Part shown: positions 55,125 to 64,000 of the stretch, one piece after another
Numbering within the stretch: the first letter of the stretch is position 1
How the letters are laid out: the number at the start of each line of letters is the position of its first letter
Assembly (NCBI GenBank): GCA_038373885.1
Contig: JAWZYV010016546.1
Span: 62,001-126,000 of the forward strand
Reading direction: 5' to 3'
DNA: 64,000 nucleotides
Origin: Cheiracanthium punctorium
Lineage: Eukaryota > Arthropoda > Arachnida > Araneae > Cheiracanthiidae
Notes under the pieces: generated by a model
Told to the model about the DNA's origin: nothing
Databases searched by the model: none
What the model saw: the letters and a program-made list of their open reading frames with translations, nothing else
Translations under genes and position numbers: made by a program

Positions 55125-57192
55125 GGTTAAGCTTTTTAAATAAAAGTCACGTAAGCAATTAACCACTTTCACCTAAAAGCCATCACGATTATTCCATCAC
55201 ATCCTGGCATTTACCATTTTTCACATTAACGAATTCCGCCCCCCTCCCGAGATGTGCATGCAAAACTATCACTTTCTACCATTCCCTGTGATATATATAT
55301 ATATATATATATATAGGTGCCTATTTATTCCAGAACTTTCTTTTTTTCTTTCCCTAACATCGTTATCCATTCCAGTCACACAGAATTCCAGTATGTACGT
55401 ACGCCCTCCCTCCAGTAAGTAAGTAGTTAAAAGTTTAGGTAGGTCCTTGACCCTCAGGTAAGTTAAAAGTGCGACAAACTCGCCTTTTGAATTCTCCAGA
55501 AAGCTCCCTCATTTTTTTCTTCTTCTTTTTTTCTTTTCTTGTTGTCGTCGCCTTGACAACAAACAACATGACTACATTCACTGCACTACAAAGGCCGAAC
55601 AACTGCTGCCGCTGGCAATCGTAAGATTTTTCTGTTGCCAGATTTCGTATAGTTAGTATATAGTATTTTCTCCGTTTCTGGTAATCGGGGGAAAAAAAGA
55701 TTTTTATGCGAAGAGGAAATGCGTTTTGTTGTTATGCATTTCGGATGTGTGCAAGACAAATAGGGAGCAGACGATTTTTAATGTGTTCGGGAAATGGAGA
55801 TGCACATTGTGTATTTATTTTATTTTTTTTATTTTATACATATGTCAGTTTGTTTGGAATTCTCTGTTCGTTTGGTCGGCCGGATATTTATTGAGGCAGT
55901 TTTTAGCTTTCTTGACTTGAGCCTGTTTAATCAAAGGTAAAAGTGGGTTTCTGTATATAAAGCCTGTACGGATGTACTCGGGTAGGTTTATGAATTTATC
56001 TCAAGGAAAGCCCGTGTGTATTTATACTTTCTCATCAGTTATGTATGATAATATCTCCCGCTCATGTTAAAGTTAGAGTGTTTTATTTTATTTTTATAAT
56101 GTTTGCTTCATATCAAATGCTTTTGTAAAAACAAAAAAGAAAAGAAAAGAAAAGAAAAGAAAGAAAGAAAGAAAGAAAAGAAAGAAAAAGAAAAAGACAT
56201 TCGAATTGAAAAATAATTTAAAATTCTCAACATTTATTGGAATTTTTTTTTTTTTTTGTTCTAACTATACAGGGTTCTTATAGTGATAGGGACAAAATTT
56301 AAGGAAAGGAAGAGCAAATAACAAGGAATCAGAATTATCAGGCTGTAACGAAAGTTTTCCGCCATATCTGCCTGAAAAACTAACTTCTAACTCCTTAGAT
56401 AACTGTTTTTGAACTTTCGGTACCAAACTTGCACAGTGTCGCATGATACAACAATAGTACTTAAAGCTGTACTCATAATTCGTTGATATTATGTAGCTGA
56501 CTTTTTGCAACACAACTGGAAGTAAATGATGGTTCTAATCCTCTAGAGTGATAGTTCCATTTGAGACACCTTATACTTAATGATAACTATATTTTTTTAC
56601 AGATTTCACAACACAGTGTTATAAAGTAAGCCTCTTTCTTTTAAATGCCAAAAATCGTTTGACAAAATATGAGCCAATACGCCAACGAGAACTGTGTGCT
56701 GACGATGTTTGCGGTGGCGGGAAACTTTCGTTACAACCTAATACTTAGCAATATTGGGTTGGAAACGTAGTCTTCGTGTAGCATCACTTAAGAAGAATTG
56801 CTGAAATAAAAGTGAACTTTCCGAACATTATCCGTCAAAAAATAATATATCTTTCCCAGGAAACACGTGCCTATCTTGATAAATTTGTTCTTCAAAACTC
56901 ATTTAAAAATCTTTTTGTAAGACTTTTTATGTACATTACTTTAATGTCATATTGATTACTTATTTTGTTGTTAAATATTTAAAAAAATCAGTAAAAAATT
57001 TTGACCATCGTGACTTCCGCAGTCTTACAAATAACATAATTAAACGCATATCAAACAATGGTAGAGATTAAAATATTTAGTTAGTGGTCCCAAACGACCA
57101 GTGACTACATGACTTCCCTGCTTCGTAATATTTATCACAGGTCGTATAGACGATAAAAAAAAATTTAAATGAAAAGAAATTATACGAGCAAC
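55125..57192. other. AT-rich stretch with simple repeats
   Basis: TA run at 55291-55315; AAAGA/AAAG runs at 56133-56195. No genes recognised. Confidence 0.45.
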
Positions 57193-57608
57193 AGTGGCGC
57201 ACAGGGGATTTTGTTTTTGGGGCGGCTGGGGTTATAAATGTTGCGCAACTTGGTTATAGTGACCTGGATTACAATTATAACTCTTATAACGCCAAAATAT
57301 TCATTACCACTACTTTCCCATAGAACACAAGGCTACTGTCAATGTAGCTTCTTAGAGAGTCACTAATAATTTTCAATCTTTTTAGTGATGTTGTAATCAT
57401 GTTTAACTTTATTTCATACACTAACTGTAAGTATTTGTTTAAAAACCAACATCCCCTTACAAAAAAGTTAGAAATAATTTGAAGACGATATTTGAAATAC
57501 TTAGTGAAATTCATGAGTGACAATTTTCAAAGCTTTTCGCACCTAACTCCAGATGTATAGGGGGGGGGGAGTTAAACCCCCATAGCCCCCTCCGTGGGGC
57601 GCCTATGA
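57193..57608. mobile_element. Possible hAT-like element, CAGTGGCGCACAGG end
   Basis: CAGTGGCGCACAGGGG at the left and CCGTGGGGCGCCTATG at the right. The flanks ATACGAGC and ATACGAGA are nearly identical octamers but offset by 1-2 bases from the left end. Tentative. Confidence 0.4.
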
Positions 57609-57632
57609 TACGAGAATATATATTGATTTGCG

Positions 57633-58079
57633 TTAACCCTTTAGGCTAACAATTACAAATGTGAAAATACCATTACCAGTGATCATCGATCTAGGATTTT
57701 TTCAGAAGAGTAAAAATATTCCTTAACCTTTATGGAGAGCAGCTTTCTCGTCCGAAAAGGAGTAATTAGAAGCAAGCGATGAACGTTTGATCGCTACATA
57801 TTCAAATAGATAATGTCGAGCAACGGCTGCACTTTGTCAGCATTGACAATATACCACTGATTCTAGCGTTCTAGGTACATAAGATGTCAGTGCTGCAAAA
57901 ATCAAGTGCAGTACATTGGATTTTTTAATTTAAAATGCAGCTAAATCATAATTATTTATCTAAAATATCACCGCACATTTTATATGGAAAAGCAATGCTT
58001 ATAATTCGCATTCGGCAAAGTTTTAACGGCGTAGTTCTGGATGTCTAACGGCGAGGACACCATGCGTTAGAGGCGTTAA
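57633..58079 (-). mobile_element. Old diverged piggyBac-like foldback MITE
   Basis: TTAA CCCTTTAGG at 57633 and GCGTTAGAGGCG TTAA at 58076. Recognisable blocks are AAGCGATGAACGTTTGATCG, GCAACGGCTGCACTTTGTCA and AGATGTCAGTGCTG. Heavily mutated, with most of one palindrome arm missing. Confidence 0.65.
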
Positions 58080-59240
58080 TCGCGATCACTGCCTATTACA
58101 AAAAATATTAAACAGATCAAATTATGACATGTATTGGTAAAATTAAATGGCATGCATTATGTAAATAAATGAGGAAAGTTTGCAAGAGAAATGTGTAAAT
58201 AAAACGTTGATGGTCCGAAGTGGCCAACAAATTTTGTATTCCACTGCCCCTTGACGTATTTTTGTGGTCTTGGATCATCACCGTTACTTTCGAGCATTGC
58301 TTTCAAACATCATAATTTACCAACGGCCGCAGCATTTAATACTTTGCATAGTATCAATAAAACCTAAAGCTTATTTACATAAAAAAAACATCATGCTCTT
58401 TCTCTGAAACACAATGAAAACACGCTAACTCGCAGTATTCCTCACCATGAAAAAAAAAAAAAAAAAAAAAAGCTGAAAGCCCGGAGTTATTGACCACCTC
58501 CAACTCAGGCCTTCCAGGGTTGAACCACCCCTGCAGCCCCTATTCTAGGAAAATTGTTCTTTTCACCTCCGTTTGTGTTTTTTCGTTCCAAATTATTTAT
58601 CGAATAGCAGGTGCTTCTTGCCGCACAACCAAGGCTTTCTTTTTTTATTCGTCTGGTCGGGGGTGAACGTTCTTACAGAAGCAAGTGCCACGGTGCCCCA
58701 GACCTCTGGGAGCAAGGGCACTTTTCGACACCGGACAAGGGGCCCTCTTGCAGGATACGCCGTGGGGCCTCCTGAAGGTGTCCGAAGAGGGAGGTGGGGC
58801 CCGAGGGTGACTCCAGACGTCCCCGAGTAAGGTGGGGCAGTTCGGGGTAGCTCAAGATTTTCAAAATGGCGATTTCTGTAATTCTTTTTTTTTTCTTAAC
58901 CTTTTCCTTTGTTATTGGTCGAACAATCTCCTTGAGAGAAGTGTATTTCATACAGAAACGCAGGTGTGTGGAGGCGCTGTTGAGGTGCGGTGTGATTAGA
59001 CCTTGGGTTCAATGTCATAAAAATTTTATGAGTTTAAATTTTTTAGCAGCTTTTGTGACTGGAAATAAATAAGGCTCTTTGCATGCACTGTATATGAATA
59101 GCTGTATTTAACCATCGCCAGCTTGAACTGGAAGCCCATCAGTATTATGACGTCATACATGTAGACTCAGTTTGAGGCAAGATCGGGATAAATAATACAT
59201 TTCATTTATTTCACCAATGCCTCTCCGATGAACTTTGTAA
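58080..59240. other. AT-rich DNA with a GC-rich island at 58650-58860
   Basis: The island has several GTGGGGCC/GGGGCCC blocks and open frames on both strands with no recognised product. It may be an unrecognised repeat. A long A tract lies at 58449. Confidence 0.35.
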
Positions 59241-59396
59241 GGAATGGCTGCGAGACGAGAAAACGAGCAGTCTCGTCTCGCTAAAATAAAGCTCTCTCTC
59301 GTCTCGCGAAACTCCTGTGCAGTACTGGGAATTAGTAGGTGATACGCCTCGCTTTGCATGACGTTTTCAAATCTCTGTCTCGTATTCATTCCTGAA
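59240..59396. mobile_element. CGAGACG-rich hAT-like MITE, decayed copy
   Basis: AGGAATGGCTGCGAGACGAG at the left, GTCTCGTCTCGCTAAA blocks, and GTCTCGTATTCATTCCTG at the right, matching the layout at 43414. Confidence 0.55.
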
Positions 59397-59417
59397 CACC
59401 ATAAACATCATACACCT

Positions 59418-60055
59418 GATGGGGATGAATGAATGAAAATATTCGAAATAATCGATTATTAAATGCATTCGCGATAATCGATTTTGAAAAATCGATTCGA
59501 ACGCTCAGCACATGGCATTCGAATAAAAATTCGGGAATACTAGTCGAATCGTCAAATCGCGAATACTATTCGAATCGTGAGCTATAGATTACTGGTCAAA
59601 GAGTGAAATCGCAATTACCATTCGAATAGTGAAATAGCGAATGCTTTTTGAATAGTGAAATCGAGAATACTATTAGAACAGTGAAACGGCGAATACTATT
59701 CGAATAGTGAAATAGCGAATACCTTCCGAATAGCGAAATCGCAATTACCATTCAGTTACCATTCCAATAGTAAAATAGCGAGTGCTTTTCCAATCGAGAA
59801 TACCATTCGAACAGTGAAACCGCGAATACCATGCGAAAGGAAATTGCAATTACCGTTCGAAAAGTAAAATAGCGAATGTTTTTCGAATCGTGAAATGAAG
59901 AATACTATTCGAACAGTGAAACCGCGAATACTATTCGAAAAGAAATTGCGAATACTGTTCGGGTAGTAAAAATTGCAAAATGCACTATTCGATTAATCGA
60001 TTATTGATTTTATTTGAGTAATAGCAATCGATTACAGAAATCATTATAGCGGTAT
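59418..60055 (+). mobile_element. ATTCGAATA minisatellite element, copy 2
   Basis: The left end has GATGAATGAATGAAA and AATCGATTATTAAATGC. The core is about 18 units of GCGAATACTATTCGAATAGT or variants. The right end has CGATTAATCGATTATTGATT. Confidence 0.75.
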
Positions 60056-60520
60056 ATCAGTACATACAGCTTTTGAATAGACTTAGAAAGAATCGAGTAA
60101 GACTGAGCTTCAGTTCAGAATAACCTTTTACAAGCTGCGGTTATCAATTTTGTGTTTTCGATTTAGTCTCCTAATACTCTTTTTTTATATCATACTATTC
60201 GGAAACTTTAAATTGCTTTTTATTAGTAATTACAATTTAACATTTAGTTACTTAGATGATTACTTTTGTGTGCTTGTTTGTTTGTTTGTGTTCAGGTCAG
60301 TGTACTTATTTTCTTCGTTTGAAATTTAATAGAGGTACAATCTATCATGTTACGACCGTGACCGTCTGAGTTAACACTACGAGCAACTGAGACCAAGATA
60401 ATTAAGTTTACTGTATCCCAGTTTTCAGTGGAATGAATACACCTACATTTTCTGATAAATAAAATAGTAAATACATAATTCTGAGAAATAAATTATTTTT
60501 CAACTTTAGGTCTGCTCTTT

Positions 60521-60720
60521 TTGAAAAACTGTACTAGACTTTCGAGCAGCTTTCAAAACGAACCATGTTTACTTACATCTTTCAATTGAAAAACTGTACT
60601 AGGCTTTCGAGCAGTTTTCAAAACAAACCATGTTTACTTACATCTTTCAATTGAAAAACTGTACTAGACTTTCGAGCAGTTTTCAAAACAAACCATGTTT
60701 ACTTACATCTTTCAATTGAA
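60521..60720 (+). repeat. Three 65-bp tandem units
   Basis: TTGAAAAACTGTACTAGACT at 60521, 60586 and 60651. Units 2 and 3 are almost identical. Confidence 0.95.
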
Positions 60721-62140
60721 AATATTCATTTAATATTCCATAACTAGAGGGTTTATATATATATATATATATATCTTCTGCACTAACGTAAATCATACGA
60801 AAATATGAAGATATGAAATTTTATACAACAATATCTTATAAATGAATCGAGAATGGGGGAAGAAACACATCGATGCCTGTAAATCCGTTTCCTAGCATTA
60901 AACATCATATGGCACTGAATGCAATGCAACCTAAAGCCGAACAAGCGCTGCGGAGAATATATTTTAACTTTTTACAGGCCGCATTGAGATCCAGGCATAT
61001 TTTAAATTAGCTTTATGCATATTTTGGTCTTCTAATTTGTTAATTAAAAGATATTAGTCATTTAAATGTGGAAAAAAATTTTATTACAATTTTCACCCAG
61101 TTTCCAATTAGGATCATGGGTCATCTCTGACTGTAATTTACATGGTTTCAAAATGTGAATATACTGATGGGTAGTTTAAATAATAAGTGAAATATTAAGA
61201 ATTAGTGAAATGTTTATTTTTTAAAGTAAAGATATGAATCAAGTTTGAAGGAGGGAAGGGTGCATCCACATAGCTCTGTAAAAATTTATACAAATGGCTA
61301 ATTTTTTCAGTTTCCTAATAATGAGAGAAATGTAACTTCTATTTACAAAAAATTAAGTCATCTTTTAACTTTATCTGCTAATTTTTCAAGCCAATATTAT
61401 TAAATTTCATTTTTGAATAAATGATTAATTTGTGTTAATTTGGATTAAATGTAATACACGTTGTTAGATAGATTCAAAATTGAGCTGAGAACTCTGTTAT
61501 TTTGTGTTTCTATACTCATTTATTTCTCAATACTGAAACCTGTATCAGTTACGAAACTTTTAGAAAACTTCTTTAAAAATCGAAAAAAGATTTTTTTTCT
61601 AAAAACTCATAAAAGGCACTTTTTTTCATTTATTTTAGTGTGCAGTGCAGCTTACAATAATAATAATGATGATGATGATGCTGTTTTTTTTTTAAGCCTC
61701 TGGCGCAATTATTTCACTTTGTTTACCGAAACCGTGATGGTGATTTTATTATAACACCCGAACTACGCCCAAATAGGAGGTGCTACATTAGTATATATAT
61801 ATATATCAAACACAGATACTCATATGTGTATCAAACACAGTTCAAACTCCTCCCCAAGAACTCCTCACCCCTTCCGATCCATCCATCACACAGCCTGAGT
61901 GATATGCCCCTTGCACCGTGCTTTCCCTGCACGCGACAGGAGCCATTGACCTGCTTTTTCTGGACTCCACAACCCTCCCCCCACCCATCCTCAGAGAGCA
62001 GAGCAAGCACAGTTCACTTCCGCGTCTGACCAGAACAATCGAACTCCGAGGACACCCCCCTCCCACACACACATCGTTTTTTTTTTATCCATAGAGTAGT
62101 TCATTGTTGAGCCCCGAAAAACGTGCCTGGCTTTACCGAC
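60721..62140. other. No recognised gene
   Basis: TA runs (60757-60773, 61792-61806) and GAT/AAT repeats (61657-61680). A C-rich patch at 61845-62070 has no recognised coding content. Confidence 0.4.
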
Positions 62141-62146
62141 GCCATT

Positions 62147-62736
62147 AAACCAACGGGCGTCCGGTACCGTTCCGAAATCGCCGCAGTTTTTTGGCCATTA
62201 GCGTGCGAAGAACGGGTTTCTTCTCTGCTATTAATCCTTTGAGGCGCAACCCTTTCCCAATGCTGAAAAAAGGGCAGTCGTTGCCATCGCTCGACTCAAC
62301 TACCAGCAAGATGGCGGACGATCGAAACGTTCATCGCGTGCCGTTTCGATCGTCCGCCATCTTGCTGGTAGTTAAGTCGAGCGATGGCAACGGCTGCCCT
62401 TTTTTCGGCATTGGGCAATCTATCAGCTGTTCTCGCATTCTTCCATTTTTCAGCAGATGTCAGTGCTGTTAGAAATAATCGTAACCATTTTTTTATGGGA
62501 AATGGCGTGCTAAAAAGTAAAGGATTCTCGTGGAGCTATGTCACCCGCAATTATTTTGATAGAATTCAAATCTATTCTTCGTGACTGGCAACAGTCAAAA
62601 CGTCAGAGTTTGGTGTTCCCAGAGCGGGATCACTGCGCCTTAAAGGGTTAAACCAACGGGCGTCCCTTACCGTTCCGAAATCACCGCAGTTTTTTGGCCA
62701 TTAGCGTGCGAAGAACGGGTTTCTTCTCTGATATTA
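62147..62736 (+). repeat. Direct repeat of about 88 bp flanking a foldback MITE
   Basis: AAACCAACGGGCGTCC to TTTCTTCTCTGCTATTAA (62147-62234) and again at 62650-62736, with about four differences. The piggyBac-like element lies exactly between. Confidence 0.85.
62231..62651 (-). mobile_element. piggyBac-like foldback MITE, complete
   Basis: TTAA at 62231 and 62648, ends TCCTTTGAGGCGCAACCC and GCGCCTTAAAGGG. The palindrome centre is reduced to ATCGCGTGCCGTTTCGATCG, so the AGATCTAGAGACCC and CAGCTGGCTG parts are deleted from both arms. Confidence 0.85.
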
Positions 62737-62769
62737 AGTTTCCTTCCGTTATAACAAACTTGGACGTAG

Positions 62770-63025
62770 TGATTGGCATGAATGAATGAAACTATTCGAA
62801 TTAATCGATTATTAAATGCGTTCGAGATAATCGATTTCGAATAATCCATTCGAACGCTCGGCTCATAGCATTCGCATAGCGCATGGCATTTGAAATTTTA
62901 AACAGAAATCGCGAATGCTACTCGAATTGTGAAATCGCTATACCATTCGAATTTTAAAAATCGCAAATGTTCATTATTCGATTAATCAACTATTGATTCT
63001 ATTCGAATGGCACATCAATTGCTTG
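62770..63025 (+). mobile_element. ATTCGAATA minisatellite element, short copy 3
   Basis: Ends as in 59418 (CATGAATGAATGAAAC, AATCGATTATTAAATGCG; right CGATTAATCAACTATTGATT) but only 3-4 core units. Confidence 0.7.
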
Positions 63026-63617
63026 GACTAATATAACAAACGCGTTACAACTTTTTAGATACTTACTTTATAGAATACTGATATAAAAAATTTTTCAGGT
63101 CATTGGGAAATATTTATAAATTTAAAATCATTATCATTAGGGGGGGGGGAGTTTCCATAAAGTACGTTAACCTTCTTTTTTCAGTATATTTTTAAACAAC
63201 CTCTCCCCCATGCCAATTTGTCACAAGACCTGATACCCACTCCGCCTATCTTCGTAATGTAACGTAACATCCTTAATCATCACTTTTATAAAAGCCTTAC
63301 TCAGGTTTTACTCGCTCATTGTGTTTAAAAAAAGTAGAAAAAAGAAGAAAGAAAGAATGAGCGATAATCCGTGATGCGCATCGATTATAAAACGTTTTCT
63401 AACACACTTGCCTTTTTTGGTGACTGTGGCGGGGTGAACAATTTTGGCGATGTATGCCTAATAGAGCTGGGCTGCCAATCTAAAGGACTTATTACCCAAC
63501 TTCAGAGAAATATGATTGCATTTAGAGCTTGTATAATACCGTATTAGCCCAAATATAATGCGATCCCGAAATTATTCATCAAGATAATTAGAAAAATTCT
63601 GTATTTAGACCTCCAAT
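63026..63617. other. No gene; one possible TIR end at 63538
   Basis: TACCGTATTAGCCCAAATAT at 63538 resembles the TACCGTATTTA ends at 27798, but the partner end is not in the window. Confidence 0.35.
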
Positions 63618-64000
63618 TTAATCCTTTAACGCGCAGTGTTCCCGCTCTGCGAACACCAAACTCTGACGTTTCGACTGTTGCCAGTCACGAGGAATAGATT
63701 TGATTTCTATAAAAATAGTTGCGGGTGACATAGCCCACGAGAATACTTTACTTTTTAGCACGTTCATTTCCCGTAAAAAAATGGTCACGATTATTTTTAA
63801 GAGCACTGACATCTGCTGAAAAATGGAAGAATGCGAGAACAGATAGATAGATTGTCCAATGCTGAAAAAAGGGCAGCCGTTGCCATCGCTCGACATAACT
63901 ACCAGCAATGGCACAGCCAGCTGTCGTCATAAAAGGTCTCTAGATCTGTGGCACGCGATGAACGTTTCGATCGTCCGCCATCTTGCTGGTAGTTATGTCG
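63618..64000 (+). mobile_element. piggyBac-like foldback MITE, cut by the window end
   Basis: TTAA TCCTTTAACGCGCAG start. The left arm is shortened at CAGCAATGGCACAGCCAGC, where the facing arm begins early. The second arm runs past 64000. Confidence 0.8.

Noticed and set aside
56030..56050. Hammerhead ribozyme core (CTGATGAG on the minus strand)
   Set aside because: No stem II or properly spaced GAAA could be drawn around it.
58573..58951. Overlapping frames in the GC-rich island as exons
   Set aside because: Both strands are open because of composition; no domain, and repeated GGGGCC blocks suggest a repeat.
60521..60720. CRISPR-like triplicate
   Set aside because: Whole 65-bp units are duplicated; there are no spacers.
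1..64000. LTR retrotransposon or LINE open frames
   Set aside because: I looked for reverse transcriptase (YxDD) and integrase motifs in the longer frames and saw none; no long direct terminal repeats either.

Overview
This window looks like animal nuclear DNA, most plausibly from an arthropod with a large, transposon-rich genome. A chelicerate would fit, but that is a guess. The reasons are high AT content, abundant microsatellites and homopolymers, no long open reading frames, no operon-like gene spacing, and dense layers of non-autonomous DNA transposons and tRNA-derived SINEs. No complete protein-coding host gene can be supported. Almost every open frame of 60-140 codons lies in repeats or low-complexity sequence. 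The only protein-coding remnants I recognise are two decayed transposase C-termini, one pogo/Tigger-like and one mariner-like, plus a very short possible third. Three GC-richer islands could be promoters or first exons of host genes, at low confidence.

Layout. 1-2.24 kb is a four-level nest of DNA transposons. 3.1-6.4 kb holds four copies or fragments of a TTAA-flanked piggyBac-like foldback family, a pogo/Tigger remnant interrupted by one of them, and SINEs. 7.25-7.84 kb is a hAT-like MITE inside another hAT-like MITE, with an 8-bp target duplication. 8.0-8.4 kb is a candidate promoter with four CACGTG boxes. 9.0-10.6 kb has more foldback copies. 10.9-11.8 kb is a 92-bp tandem array. 12.3-13.6 kb is a hAT-like element carrying a 173-bp-repeat element. 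15-17.2 kb holds a mosaic foldback copy, a degenerate tandem region and a pogo-like MITE. 17.7-18.3 kb is an ATTCGAAT minisatellite element. 19-22.5 kb contains pogo-like MITEs (one a tandem dimer), tandem duplications and a CATARGCG element.

23.5-24.1 kb has hairpins, an inverted-repeat MITE and an 88-bp duplication. 26-29.6 kb holds a pogo-like MITE, a hAT-like element with a passenger repeat, and a hAT-like element nested in a pogo-like one. 30.3-34.5 kb contains hAT-like, foldback and inverted-repeat MITEs. 35.2-35.7 kb has two SINEs. 37.3-38.4 kb is the third 173-bp-repeat element. 39-43.6 kb is a cluster of hAT-like elements around a mariner C-terminus. 44.5-64 kb is mostly unrecognised AT-rich DNA with further foldback copies, two ATTCGAAT elements, tandem arrays and SINE pieces.

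The features do not form a pathway. They are a record of successive invasions that can be ordered in time by nesting and target-site duplications. The most notable structures are the composite CATARGCG MITE amplified with its passengers, the satellite-seeding 173-bp family, the many-copy TTAA foldback family that carries a GATGGCGGAC motif in both arms, and two clean hAT nesting events. All family assignments rest on terminal repeats, target duplications and short peptide motifs read by eye.
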